DNA of 61,209 nt, taken from the NCBI GenBank assembly GCA_900541965.1, contig UQLN01000028.1, positions 1 through 61,209 on the forward strand, written 5' to 3'. Made by a program: the position numbers and the translations under genes. Positions 1-8,210 of this stretch are shown in pieces. Source of the stretch: an uncultured Parabacteroides sp. Lineage in GTDB: Bacteria; Bacteroidota; Bacteroidia; Bacteroidales; Tannerellaceae. How positions within the stretch are numbered: the stretch's first letter is position 1; each line of letters begins with the position of its first letter. The notes under the pieces were generated by a model. That model searched no databases, was not told the DNA's origin, and saw nothing but the letters and a program-made list of their open reading frames with translations.

Positions 1-132
1 TCCAAATAAATAATGAAAAACCACTGCAGAGGTTTGCCCTACGGCTGGAGGCGCGAAGCCTCCAAAGAGTTTGTACGACTAGATACAATTCGTTTTTTTA
101 TTCTATTATTCCACAGCCAATAATTGAAAAAT
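1..132. other. Left edge, non-coding, with a small hairpin
   Basis: No gene is visible here. A perfect 7-bp stem (TGGAGGC / GCCTCCA) lies at 46-64 with a five-base loop. It sits 3' of the leftward operon that ends at 133, so it could help end that transcript. There is no clean T-run on either side, so it is not called a terminator. Confidence 0.35.
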
Positions 133-654
133 CTAAATCTTCCGAATTACTCTGGCGGGATTACCTGCTACAATCGTGTTCGGTTCTACATCCCTGGTCA
201 CAACACTGCCCGCCCCTACAACACTATTCTCACCGATTGTAACTCCCGGAAGGATTGTAGCCCCTGCTCCTATCCATGCCCTGCTACAAATATGTACCGG
301 CTTACAAGTAATAATCGAGCGATTGTCAAGATCATGATTATTCGATATAAGTTGTACGTTGGCGGTTATCTGAGCATCATCATCAATCGTGATGCCACCG
401 GCAGACATCATCAGGCAACCATTCATGATAATGACATGGCGGCCAATCTTCACCTCATGGGGACGAACGACAGTAAGCGGGGTATTCACACGACTGCCTT
501 CTCCCATATCCGGGAAAAGACGATGAAGCAGTTCATCATATTCGTCCGTCATCGGCATAGTATGGTTCAGGCGGAAAACCAATTGTGCCTGTTCTTTTGC
601 CAAAGCAAGTTCCGCCTCACTCTGGTGTGCGCAGTCTATTCTTATTTCTTTCAT
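133..654 (-). CDS. Hexapeptide-repeat (LbH) acyltransferase, maltose/galactoside O-acetyltransferase-like
   Basis: A 173-residue protein with the left-handed parallel beta-helix signature of acyl-CoA dependent acetyltransferases. Imperfect hexapeptide repeats run through the C-terminal two thirds (for example IGAGATILPGVTIGENSVVG near residues 120-145), and it ends in the typical VAGNPARVIRKI tail. Such enzymes acetylate sugars or similar small acceptors as trimers in the cytosol; the acceptor cannot be read from sequence. It is the last gene of a tight leftward operon, 15 bp after the flavin reductase-like gene. The length fits the Maa/LacA family, but the N-terminal helical part is divergent. 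Confidence 0.85.
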   Translation of the reverse strand: MKEIRIDCAHQSEAELALAKEQAQLVFRLNHTMPMTDEYDELLHRLFPDMGEGSRVNTPLTVVRPHEVKIGRHVIIMNGCLMMSAGGITIDDDAQITANVQLISNNHDLDNRSIITCKPVHICSRAWIGAGATILPGVTIGENSVVGAGSVVTRDVEPNTIVAGNPARVIRKI

Positions 655-669
655 ATATAATGCTACTCC

Positions 670-1230
670 TTATTTCAATCTCTTACCATCCGAAAAGGCA
701 TTACCTACCTTTTTACCCACTTCCAGATAATCGTTATTGAATGGGTCGAATATAATAGGAGACACTTTGGATACATCCACCTTACCGCTTTCGTCGAGGG
801 CGCGTTCGTCTACACTCACGTTTATTATTTCACCACGTAAAATGCAGGTTTCAGGATTATAATCCTTCAATTTACATTCCAGCACTACAGATAATTCGTC
901 GATCAACGGTGCATCCACAAACTCCGAACGAGTCGCATGGAAACCTGCACGAGCAAATTTATCCGATACCTTATTACCGGAAACAATACCCACGTAATCA
1001 CAGGCAACCACCTGTCCGACCTCTGCCATACTTACGGTAAAAGCCTTACGCTTCAGTATATTGGCTGTCGTTTTATGTCCCTCACTAATACAAATACTAA
1101 TTTCATGCATCTCACTGATACCGCCCCAAGCCGCATTCATAGCATTGGGAGTACCATTTTCATCATAAGCAGCGATAATAAACACCGGCTGCGGATAAGT
1201 AAAGGGCTTTGCCCCAAAATTCTTTCTCAT
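670..1230 (-). CDS. Flavin reductase-like / FMN-binding split-barrel protein
   Basis: A 186-residue protein of the flavin reductase-like domain family. The opening (MRKNFGAKPFTYPQPVFIIA), the AAWGGISEMHEISICIS segment and the central KAFTVSM core match Bacteroidota members that bind FMN in a split beta-barrel. It probably reduces flavin or uses bound FMN in a cytosolic redox reaction; the substrate is unknown. It lies 6 bp downstream of the flavodoxin gene and 15 bp upstream of the acetyltransferase gene, so the three are likely co-transcribed. The pairing with flavodoxin supports a redox role, but no specific pathway is indicated. Confidence 0.85.
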   Translation of the reverse strand: MRKNFGAKPFTYPQPVFIIAAYDENGTPNAMNAAWGGISEMHEISICISEGHKTTANILKRKAFTVSMAEVGQVVACDYVGIVSGNKVSDKFARAGFHATRSEFVDAPLIDELSVVLECKLKDYNPETCILRGEIINVSVDERALDESGKVDVSKVSPIIFDPFNNDYLEVGKKVGNAFSDGKRLK

Positions 1231-1236
1231 AATAAT

Positions 1237-1773
1237 TTATTTTTTAGTCCATTTCTTAATATCTTCCTTCGTCGCACCATTCAAAAGCCGGCCCTTTTGC
1301 CATTTCATATCAGGATAGGTTTCCTGCAACTCTTTTTCCGCATTAGAAATACTGCTGCTACCCGATGTAGCAAACGGAATAATCATTTTACCTGCAAAAT
1401 CACCACTTTCAATAAAAGAATTTATAATTCTCGGAGCTGAATTCCACCAAATAGGGAAACCAATATAAATGATATCGTAATCTGCAAGATTCTCCAGTTT
1501 AGATTTTAGTGCAGGGCGTGATTTAGCATTTGACATCTCCACACTGCTACGTGAAGACTTGTCATGCCAATCCAAATCAGCAGTGATATATTCCTTTTCT
1601 GGTTGTATCTCGTAGAGCGTACCACCTGCAACTTCTACAATCAACTTAGCTGCTTTTTCCGTCGTTCCTGTTGCCGAGAAATAAGCCACCAATGTCTTAT
1701 TACTCTGTTCCTGTGCATTTATAGTGATACATAACATCATGATCACTACCATATTCATACTTTTAATCTTCAT
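1237..1773 (-). CDS. Exported-type flavodoxin
   Basis: A 178-residue flavodoxin-fold protein. After an apparent N-terminal signal segment (about residues 1-20, ending near NAQEQ) comes LVAYFSATGTTEKAAKLI, whose SATGTT at residues 33-38 is the FMN phosphate-binding loop. Further on are the YDIIYIGFPIWW segment and an IIPFATSGSS segment, both typical of flavodoxin_4-type proteins. The signal-like N-terminus is unusual for a classical cytosolic flavodoxin but common in Bacteroidota paralogues. It is the first gene of the leftward operon, with a TAATTTTG promoter box at 1809-1816 upstream. Confidence 0.88.
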   Translation of the reverse strand: MKIKSMNMVVIMMLCITINAQEQSNKTLVAYFSATGTTEKAAKLIVEVAGGTLYEIQPEKEYITADLDWHDKSSRSSVEMSNAKSRPALKSKLENLADYDIIYIGFPIWWNSAPRIINSFIESGDFAGKMIIPFATSGSSSISNAEKELQETYPDMKWQKGRLLNGATKEDIKKWTKK

Positions 1774-2238
1774 TGCCCTTTATAGTTTTAGTTTCTATTA
1801 TCATGGTACAAAATTACAAAATAGCACCCATCATAAAGGTATATAAATCACTGATTATCTAACCAAAATCACTGATAAAACAGAAAGCCAAAGTAGAATA
1901 AATCATTTATAGAATATGGATGTATATGTAAGATGATTATTTCTGTGATAATTTTAAATTGGTGGAGAAACTGGTATGTGTAAGTTGCAACCCTATAATT
2001 TTGTCATAGCAGAATAGCAGGTGCAAAGCTCAATCCTTATTTATCAATATAAAGTTGCTCTTACACCTAGAATATACACAAACTTTTTTTCTATATTTGT
2101 GGTCATATAGATTAAGATGCCAAGAAAATGTATTTTTGAGAAGATGTGATCCAAGCCACATATTAATTGAACCCTAATGGTGAAAGTTCAAAAACACATT
2201 ATTATGAACAAAATAACTCATATTAAAAATAGTGCCGT
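1774..2238. other. Divergent intergenic region, 465 bp
   Basis: AT-rich spacer between the leftward flavodoxin operon and the rightward ATPase gene. The plus strand carries TATATTTG at 2092-2099, a good -7 box that would give the ATPase mRNA a leader of about 130 nt. A short ATG-started frame at 2203 overlaps the ATPase start in another phase and shows no coding character. I see no reverse transcriptase gene or retron-type structure here. Confidence 0.5.
1809..1816 (-). promoter_or_regulatory. Candidate Bacteroidota -7 box for the flavodoxin operon
   Basis: The minus strand reads TAATTTTG, matching the TAnnTTTG consensus, 36 bp upstream of the flavodoxin start codon. No good -33 TTTG was found at the expected spacing, so the assignment rests on one box. 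Confidence 0.4.
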
Positions 2239-4347
2239 ATGTTTACCTTTAATAGCATCCGATTTTATGAAGGATGCAAATATTTGAAAAACCTTCATGT
2301 AGGAATAGATTATTCAATTAAGCACAAACTGGACAAAGACTTCTTTGCACCAAATATCTGCATTTCAGCAATCGTTGGTCAAAATGGTGCTGGAAAGTCT
2401 TCCCTGCTGGATATGATTTTCCGTGTCGTGAATAACTTGAGTTATTGTCTTTTCAACAAAGTAGAAAGAGAAGCTTCCTCCCCTTTAAGTTATATCATCG
2501 GGATTCAGGCAGACTTAACGTATTTCGTCAATGATAAGATTGGCGCAGTTCGCGTTCGGGATGGAATACTTGGCTTTGATTTTGGAAAATTGAAATGTAA
2601 ATTCACAATCTATAAGTTGGAAAATCAAAGCAGCTCAGAGGTTGACGATATATTTCGTGAGTATAAAGATTATACAAATTTAGACTTCATCCAGCAGAAA
2701 GAAGTAGCTAAGGCATTTTTCTATACTGTGGCAACCAACTATTCTATGCAGTCCTTCATTGCACAAGATTATTCTAACGAAACTGCAATTTATACGATAG
2801 ATAAGGATGACCCAAAGAATATTATTTATTCGAAATCATGGCTAAATAGTCTGTTCCACAAAAATGATGGTTATTTGAGCCCAATCGTCTTGAATCCTTA
2901 CCGTGAGAACGGAAGTGTTGATATGAGTAATGAGGAACATCTTACCACATCAAGACTGGCTGCTCTGTTGATTGAAGAAAATCCTGAACAGTCATTACTT
3001 GATGGTTACAGTTTTGAATGCATAAATTTTCATTGGAAACCTCGTAGGCTGCAGGCAAAGTTCACATCAATTGTAGATGATAGAGTAAAACTGTACCCAA
3101 GTAAGGAAGAGGTAGAGGAACATAACCGCTATAATATCGAAGAGAAGGCCCATTTGATTTATAAGGAAAATGCGGACTTGGAAGATTTTCGGGATTTGGC
3201 TTTGGAAAAAGATTCATTTGCTCATATCATTTTAGCTGCGTTAAGATGCAGCGTGACCCCTACAATGAATCACCTACAGCTTTATGTGAGAATGTACGTG
3301 GTGTACAAAGTGCTGAGTGTCGCTGAGAAATATCCAAGTTATACCTATTTTAAAAAGAACTTTGGGAATATCAACTACACATTCCATTCTATTCCCATAG
3401 AGAACAGAAAAGCAGTGATAGCCCAACTTCAAAAGTTAGCCAAGATGGTGAAATGCGACCCGTCTCATATAGGTTTGAAACTGAGACAAGCACTAAACTT
3501 CATCACAAAAGGTAAAAATCTGACGGATGTGGATTTAGCAGAGGGAATAACCTATGAACAATATGCAAAACTGTTAGGTATTACTCCGAAAGGTATGTCC
3601 ATTAAGAAGCGTATGGAATGGTTGCCACCTGGTATTTTCAATTCAGAGACATGTTTAAAGGACAAAAACACGAATGCAAAAATCCCTTTGAATCAGTTGA
3701 GTAGTGGCGAGCGTCAGTTTATCTATCTAACAAGTACTTTGCTTTATCATGCAATGAACTTGAATTCTATTCCGAAGAATGGCACGAGAGTGCGTTACAA
3801 CAAGCTGAATTTTATTCTTGATGAAGTGGAAATTTGTTTTCATCCAGAATATCAGAGGCGGTTTGTCAAGAAGCTGCGAGATCTGTTAGTAAGAGTAGAG
3901 TTAAATAAAAGTTTTGATATAAATGTACTGATAACAACCCATTCACCTTTCATTTTAAGTGATATCCCTAAAGATAATATTTTGTGTATGGATAAAGGAA
4001 AGGTGTGCGAAGGTGTGTTGAAACAGACGTTCTGCTCTAATGTCTATGACTTACTAAATAATCAATTTTTTATGAGTCAATTTGTTGGCGACATAGCTAC
4101 CGAAAAACTTGATAATTTGGTTCATAAGATTAATGAGTTGTCGGAAAAATATAATGCTAACCCCATTAGTGAAAAGACAATTAAACGCCTGCGAAACAAT
4201 ATTGACATGATAGGTGACGACTTTATCAGAATGAAACTTCTGGAACAGCTAAAAGCACTGACGGAGGATGATCCTTTGAAAGTGGAATATGAAATGCTGA
4301 AGGAACGTTTACGGATTGTTGAAGAAAAAATAAAGAAGACACGATGA
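2239..4347 (+). CDS. AAA/ABC-type ATPase, PtuA-like, of a two-gene defence module
   Basis: A 702-residue SMC/ABC-class ATPase of the OLD/PtuA kind. The sequence shows Walker A GQNGAGKSS at residues 47-55, an ABC-signature-like LSSGE at 487-491, Walker B FILDE at 525-529 and an ITTHSPF switch with His568. The middle is helical and poorly conserved. The C-terminus ends in a charged helix (LKERLRIVEEKIKKTR) that may be a coiled coil. The stop codon overlaps the start of the HNH nuclease gene by four bases (ATGA), so the two are translationally coupled. ATPase + HNH pairs of this design are the Septu anti-phage system, and also serve as effectors of some retrons. No retron component is present. 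ATPase assignment is strong; Septu type is inference. Confidence 0.85.
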   Translation: MFTFNSIRFYEGCKYLKNLHVGIDYSIKHKLDKDFFAPNICISAIVGQNGAGKSSLLDMIFRVVNNLSYCLFNKVEREASSPLSYIIGIQADLTYFVNDKIGAVRVRDGILGFDFGKLKCKFTIYKLENQSSSEVDDIFREYKDYTNLDFIQQKEVAKAFFYTVATNYSMQSFIAQDYSNETAIYTIDKDDPKNIIYSKSWLNSLFHKNDGYLSPIVLNPYRENGSVDMSNEEHLTTSRLAALLIEENPEQSLLDGYSFECINFHWKPRRLQAKFTSIVDDRVKLYPSKEEVEEHNRYNIEEKAHLIYKENADLEDFRDLALEKDSFAHIILAALRCSVTPTMNHLQLYVRMYVVYKVLSVAEKYPSYTYFKKNFGNINYTFHSIPIENRKAVIAQLQKLAKMVKCDPSHIGLKLRQALNFITKGKNLTDVDLAEGITYEQYAKLLGITPKGMSIKKRMEWLPPGIFNSETCLKDKNTNAKIPLNQLSSGERQFIYLTSTLLYHAMNLNSIPKNGTRVRYNKLNFILDEVEICFHPEYQRRFVKKLRDLLVRVELNKSFDINVLITTHSPFILSDIPKDNILCMDKGKVCEGVLKQTFCSNVYDLLNNQFFMSQFVGDIATEKLDNLVHKINELSEKYNANPISEKTIKRLRNNIDMIGDDFIRMKLLEQLKALTEDDPLKVEYEMLKERLRIVEEKIKKTR

Positions 4348-5444
4348 TACCGATAGAATATGACAACTCTAAATTGGATGAGTATAATGCTTTCATAGAT
4401 AAATTTTTAGAAAATTTGGATCATTATCTCACTAATGGATATATAGGCAATCGTAAAAGCATTAAGGTTTTAGAAGCACGGAAGCTTTATAATAGTTTGT
4501 CCGCTTCACAAAAAAATATATTTAACAAATCGGCCAAACCTAGACATTGGGATAGTTTGGGAGATAATGAAACTGTGCTTGTTCCCCTATCACCTATGGA
4601 AGACAATACAATTGCCTTTTTCACAGAAGTCAAGAATGAACTTAAAGACTGGATCAACTATCGGCCGAATGAAATAAAAAACTTATCAAATAGGATCAAA
4701 AGTTCTTACCCTGACTCTGATGATCAAACTTCCAGTTTATATGATGCAATCCATCACATGTTTATTGAGAATGGATATGAGAAAAATGGGGAACCCAAAT
4801 TTCCGAAGGATAAGCTGATTGAAGCTGTCGGTACGGATGTTTGCCCCTATTGCAATCGAGTTTTCATCAAGAATGTAAATGCCGATGACGGAAAGCAAGT
4901 AAAGGGTCAGTTAGATCATTTTTACGATAAAGACAAATATCCTTATCTTGCTATTCTAAAATACAACCTAATTCCGAGTTGTCCTTTTTGTAATGGCCCT
5001 ACCGGTAAACATACAAAGAATGCAGAAGACGAGGGATTGATAAGTCCATTTATGCTAGAGGATACTAATGCAATGAAGTTCAGTACAGAAATTACTGGCG
5101 ATGGTTTTACAAATATGGACACATGCGCAAAAGCTATTTCTCTGAAAGTGAATTACTATGAACCTAAGATGGAGAATAATGCTAGAGTTTTTCATCTAGA
5201 GGAGCTATATAAGACACATACAGACTATGCAGCTGAGATATACTTCAGACATCGTATGATGGGTTCGGAGGCTTATCAAGAGTTTGTTCAGAAAATGATT
5301 GGCGAAGGTTCTGTTATGTCGTCAAATGATTGGAATCGTATGATACTTGGATTTACTAACAACCCCGAAGATTTGGGTAAAAAGCCAATTTCCAAGTTCT
5401 GTAAAGACCTCTTGGAGGATTTTGAGGATAAAGGAATAAAGTAA
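4344..5444 (+). CDS. HNH endonuclease, PtuB-like partner of the upstream ATPase
   Basis: A 366-residue protein with an HNH/beta-beta-alpha-metal nuclease core. Two zinc-knuckle pairs flank the active site: CPYC at residues 167-170 and CPFC at 213-216. Between them LDHFYDK places the general-base His at 192, followed by Asn208 in KYNLIP; His223 follows the second knuckle. The N-terminal 150 residues and C-terminal 140 residues show no domain I recognise and make it longer than minimal PtuB proteins. It overlaps the ATPase gene by four bases. In Septu the ATPase is thought to control the nuclease, which cuts nucleic acid on infection. Other HNH enzymes paired with ATPases remain possible. Confidence 0.85.
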   Translation: MIPIEYDNSKLDEYNAFIDKFLENLDHYLTNGYIGNRKSIKVLEARKLYNSLSASQKNIFNKSAKPRHWDSLGDNETVLVPLSPMEDNTIAFFTEVKNELKDWINYRPNEIKNLSNRIKSSYPDSDDQTSSLYDAIHHMFIENGYEKNGEPKFPKDKLIEAVGTDVCPYCNRVFIKNVNADDGKQVKGQLDHFYDKDKYPYLAILKYNLIPSCPFCNGPTGKHTKNAEDEGLISPFMLEDTNAMKFSTEITGDGFTNMDTCAKAISLKVNYYEPKMENNARVFHLEELYKTHTDYAAEIYFRHRMMGSEAYQEFVQKMIGEGSVMSSNDWNRMILGFTNNPEDLGKKPISKFCKDLLEDFEDKGIK

Positions 5445-5981
5445 ATACTTCTAAAAGAATAATCTGTAAAGTTTTTCTAGGACAAGTGAGAACTAGGTAC
5501 AACTCTATATCTATATATAGGTTGCTCCTTGTAGCTAAGCAAATAATTGATTATCAATACCATTGCTTTAATAATTAAATTTACATTTATGAAACTCTCT
5601 ACATATACGGACAAATCCGGTCAACCCACAACAACATAGGGGTCTCGTTTTCACTCCTTCTACAAGAATATTGAGATATAAAAAGGTCTCTATTATTCTT
5701 CTATAAACATCTGCAAAACAAAGTAGTACAGTGAAGCATATTCAAACAAAAGATTCGTTATCTATTCAAAATACATATTATGTAATATTCTCATTTATAG
5801 ACAAATATCTTTATGTATCATTTTTTAAACTGATAACACTCTAATTACACAAAAAAGTTCTATCTTTGAAAATAGAGAGCTCTTTGAAAAACAAAGCAAG
5901 ACCATGAAATGATTCCTAAAAATAAAATCGTTACTTACTCATTACCTGTTTTTTTATTCGAGTTTCATAAATATCATTCTA
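5445..5981. other. AT-rich intergenic region of 537 bp at the 3' end of both defence clusters
   Basis: The rightward ATPase/HNH genes and the leftward immunity-type genes converge here. No credible gene is visible in either direction; frames longer than about 20 codons lack start sites or coding bias. The plus strand carries TATCTTTG at 5861-5868, a good -7 box, followed by CTCTTTGAAAAACAAAG with a small stem. A transcript from it would run into the 3' ends of the immunity genes as antisense. No integrase gene or remnant was recognised, although this is where one might sit in an integron-like array. Confidence 0.4.
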
Positions 5982-6428
5982 TCAAAACATTAGCGACACT
6001 ATCGAGTACTCATTCGGGTTATCTATGCTATATGTTAATTCTATAACTAATTTGGATGCTGGAATTGGATATTGTTTTAATGCTCTGTTCTTAATTACTT
6101 CTACGTCATATTCATCGCAAAACATATTGTTATAGCCATGTATAGAGCCGTCATGAATCACTATTTCTTCGCCTGTAGCCGTATCTCTGGCTACAATCAG
6201 TTCAGGTGCAATATCTGTTTCTACAATATAAGGTTGTTCTTCTCCTTTAACCTTAAACAGATTACCATAATACCATACTTCGAAAAGCTCATTTCCTGCC
6301 GATGAACGAAAGGTAATTTCGGTAAATTCGTTTTCCCGAAACTCTTTTACATAATTCTCTAAATAAGTAGGAATATGTTCTGTCATTTGTCTGTCTATCT
6401 TTTCCATTTTGTTATTTTTTGTGTTCAT
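5982..6428 (-). CDS. Small hypothetical protein, probable orphan immunity-type cassette gene
   Basis: A 148-residue acidic soluble protein with no signal peptide or membrane segment. I do not recognise the family. The composition, beta-rich centre (WYYGNLFKVKG, PYIVETDIA) and size resemble cytosolic immunity proteins against interbacterial toxins. It is the most promoter-distal of five same-strand genes, and its ATG overlaps the end of an attC-like palindrome at 6426-6478. A second in-frame ATG seven codons in (MEKIDRQ) could be the true start. The immunity role is inferred from position among such genes, not from a motif. Confidence 0.6.
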   Translation of the reverse strand: MNTKNNKMEKIDRQMTEHIPTYLENYVKEFRENEFTEITFRSSAGNELFEVWYYGNLFKVKGEEQPYIVETDIAPELIVARDTATGEEIVIHDGSIHGYNNMFCDEYDVEVIKNRALKQYPIPASKLVIELTYSIDNPNEYSIVSLMF

Positions 6429-6478
6429 AATGTCCAGTGGCTAACTGACTTTTCAGAAGTTAAGCCGTTTGTTATCAG
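6426..6478 (-). repeat. attC-like imperfect palindrome, site 1
   Basis: Minus-strand reading begins GATAACAAACGGCTTAACT and ends AGTTAGCC followed by GGACATTATG. GGCT(T)AACT pairs with AGTTAGCC as an 8-bp stem with one extrahelical T, the geometry typical of folded integron attC sites. The last three bases are the start codon of the 5982-6428 gene. The 5' motif ATAACAAACGG is shared with sites at 7012 and, in part, 7623. Confidence 0.5.
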
Positions 6479-6531
6479 TCATATTTTTATTCAGAGCTTT
6501 TATATTCACTCTATTTCTCAATCTATCCATT

Positions 6532-6584
6532 GGTTAGTAATGCCAAGATTGTTGAATCGAAAGTATAGGTGTATGTTAGCAACC
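6532..6584 (-). repeat. Second inverted repeat in the same gap, possible empty or decayed cassette end
   Basis: Outer arms GGTTAGTAA (6532-6540) and TTAGCAACC (6576-6584) form an imperfect inverted repeat about 53 bp across, directly after the stop codon of the SUKH gene. It lies about 50 bp from the attC-like site at 6426-6478. Between the two palindromes there is no open gene. This spacing would fit a site belonging to the SUKH cassette plus a lost or degraded neighbour. Confidence 0.3.
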
Positions 6585-6587
6585 TTT

Positions 6588-6989
6588 TTACCACTCCTCA
6601 AAGTTTTCTTCTATAAAAACTTCAAGTGATGAAGCTAATATTTCACTTTCCCCATCATCATGATAAAATATAAGAACTTCTCCCTTAGGATTAATCATGA
6701 TTGGATTTCCTGCTCCATCATCTGCGATAGCATAGTTTTCTGACGTTACCGCATGGACTTCTCTTAATGATTGAGTATAACCTACAACCGTTTCATTACC
6801 TTCAAAAGCAAAAATTTCAATACCAGCCCAAGCACGACCAAAGTTTTTGATAAAATCAATATAGTCGGAACTAAACTTTACATTCAACTCCTTTTCTGCC
6901 TGTTCTATTTGCTCGTCTGTAGCGGGAATACCCAGCATTTCATGTTTTTTGAAAAATGCATTCAATCGTTCTATAAGTTTCTGCTTCAT
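6588..6989 (-). CDS. SMI1/KNR4 (SUKH) family immunity-type protein
   Basis: A 133-residue protein with the SUKH superfamily pattern: GIPATDEQIEQAEKEL, then NVKFSSDYIDFIKNFG and a following aromatic/glycine stretch (WAGIEIFAF), then a late YHDDGE segment. SUKH proteins are cytosolic antidotes that bind nuclease and other toxins delivered by contact-dependent or type VI systems. The length matches single-domain members. No cognate toxin, Rhs or effector gene is adjacent, so this is an orphan immunity gene and would protect against toxins from other cells. Attc-like palindromes flank it at 6532-6584 (3') and 7012-7066 (5'). Confidence 0.82.
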   Translation of the reverse strand: MKQKLIERLNAFFKKHEMLGIPATDEQIEQAEKELNVKFSSDYIDFIKNFGRAWAGIEIFAFEGNETVVGYTQSLREVHAVTSENYAIADDGAGNPIMINPKGEVLIFYHDDGESEILASSLEVFIEENFEEW

Positions 6990-7011
6990 ATTCTTTTCTA
7001 TTTTTATGGTT

Positions 7012-7066
7012 GCTAATGTTCGGTAGCTAACCGAACATTAAGAAGGTTGAACCGTTTGTTATAAGC
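7012..7066 (-). repeat. attC-like palindrome with strong internal hairpin, site 2
   Basis: Minus-strand reading starts TTATAACAAACGGTTCAACC, and the TAA stop codon of the upstream gene (7059-7061) lies inside this motif. It contains a perfect 10-bp hairpin, AATGTTCGGT / ACCGAACATT, around a five-base loop. An alternative AACC/GGTT pairing matches the attC-like fold of site 1. Shared ends with site 1 are ATAACAAACGG and GTTAGC...CATTA. No T-run follows, so a plain terminator is less likely. Confidence 0.5.
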
Positions 7067-7601
7067 TACTTTTTTCTTTTATATATTGTTCCACATCGCT
7101 TAGATTCGTTAAATCAACACATCGCTGCCAACCCCAGTCGGCTAACAAAACGGGAGCCATTTTTCCTAAAGCGATTAAAATGCTTTTCCATAAGTCTTTA
7201 GATTTCGGAGCAATCCATATATCCAGCCAAAGAGCGTTTATTACTCCAGTTTCATCCACCGACCAAAATACATTTTGTTCTTCCTCCATACCTCTGCCAT
7301 AGGTAAGCTTTAATTCTTCCCGATAACTGGAGTAGCCCGTTTCTACTTGGTCATAGGCTGGGAGAAAACCAAGTGCCTCATTCAACTGTTCCGGACGTAA
7401 AGAAAGTTCCTCTATTCCATGAGGACTGTCCTCTCGTACAAATATATCAGTATAAACGCCACCGGCTAACTGATGCTCTTCGGCAAAATCATCTATTTCA
7501 CCCATTTGCTTCATGCAAAAGCCCTTGGCAGTCAATGGTAATATCTCCCATTGACAATAATCATCTTCATGAAAAAATGCTATTCGTTTTTGTTTATCCA
7601 T
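7059..7601 (-). CDS. Hypothetical protein, probable immunity-type cassette gene
   Basis: A 180-residue acidic cytosolic protein rich in tryptophan and aromatic residues (WEILPL, WSVDETGVINALWLDIWIAP, LLADWGWQRC). No signal peptide or membrane segment is present, and I do not recognise a family. Its stop codon lies inside an attC-like palindrome, and a second palindrome lies just upstream of its start, as in a one-gene integron cassette. Function as an antidote is inferred only from size, acidity and company. Start ATG at 7601 is preceded by an A-rich stretch usual for this genome. Confidence 0.6.
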   Translation of the reverse strand: MDKQKRIAFFHEDDYCQWEILPLTAKGFCMKQMGEIDDFAEEHQLAGGVYTDIFVREDSPHGIEELSLRPEQLNEALGFLPAYDQVETGYSSYREELKLTYGRGMEEEQNVFWSVDETGVINALWLDIWIAPKSKDLWKSILIALGKMAPVLLADWGWQRCVDLTNLSDVEQYIKEKSSL

Positions 7602-7622
7602 AATTTACTTTCTTCTTAGCTT

Positions 7623-7674
7623 ATAATGTTATGTGAATAACTGACCGTTAGGGCTGTTTATTCGTTTGTTATAT
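7623..7674 (-). repeat. attC-like imperfect palindrome, site 3
   Basis: Minus-strand reading starts ATATAACAAACGAATAAACA and ends TTATTCACATAACATTATAAG. GAATAA pairs with TTATTC around an imperfect inner region. The conserved ATAACAAACG and CATTATA ends match the sister sites. The site overlaps the last codons and the stop codon of the 7629-8210 gene. Confidence 0.45.
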
Positions 7675-8210
7675 GCTGTTTCTAAATCACTGAAAATATG
7701 AAAACCTATATATGATTTAAGATTAGGGCATTCTTCTCTATAATAACAATCCCAATAGCTAATCATCTGACTTCTTGTTCTATTATAAAACACGTTATTT
7801 TCAGATATAAAGTCAAGGTAATTTTCAATATTATTTTCTAAGTGAATTTTTATGTCAATTAATATATCTTTTACATATTCACCTAATAACCTAAAACTGA
7901 ACGGAATAACCCAATACTCTGTACAAAATAATAGATTGTGCAAATGCTTCTGTCTAATAAAACCATTATCATGTCTTGTGAAAATGCAATCTAAAATATG
8001 TTTCTGTATAGTAGTCAAATTTCCAGATACAGGTTCACTAAAGTATATCCGTTCCGGTATTGTTAAGAGTATATCATTAATTTTGACGCTATACGACCTT
8101 TCATGAATATCTTTGTCCTTGATTTTCAAATTATCAATAACTACTTGAACATCCTCTTTTAAATTTAGAGGGAAACACATTATTAGTTCTTCTTTTCTAT
8201 TCATTCGCAT
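7629..8210 (-). CDS. Hypothetical protein, probable immunity-type cassette gene
   Basis: A 193-residue soluble protein I cannot place in a named family. It has a helical middle (WVIPFSFRLLGEYVKDILIDI) followed by a YRTRSQ/YWDCYYRE-like aromatic segment, a pattern I associate with small Bacteroidota proteins of unknown function near polymorphic-toxin antidotes. Its final residues are encoded by the attC-like palindrome, so the C-terminus may have been acquired with the recombination site. An in-frame ATG at codon 11 is an alternative start. It is on the same strand as the other four array genes, with no promoter-like gap. Confidence 0.55.
   Translation of the reverse strand: MRMNRKEELIMCFPLNLKEDVQVVIDNLKIKDKDIHERSYSVKINDILLTIPERIYFSEPVSGNLTTIQKHILDCIFTRHDNGFIRQKHLHNLLFCTEYWVIPFSFRLLGEYVKDILIDIKIHLENNIENYLDFISENNVFYNRTRSQMISYWDCYYREECPNLKSYIGFHIFSDLETAYNKRINSPNGQLFT

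Noticed and set aside
124..660. Long plus-strand open frame over the acetyltransferase gene
   Set aside because: It is the mirror of the real minus-strand gene, whose hexapeptide repeats are clear; the plus frame has no family character.
1774..2238. Possible retron (msr-msd plus reverse transcriptase) serving the ATPase/HNH pair
   Set aside because: No reverse transcriptase is encoded in the window and no paired inverted repeats of retron type were seen.
5840..5930. CTCTTTGAAAAA resembling a ribosomal RNA leader
   Set aside because: No rRNA follows; the match is short and occurs by chance in AT-rich DNA.
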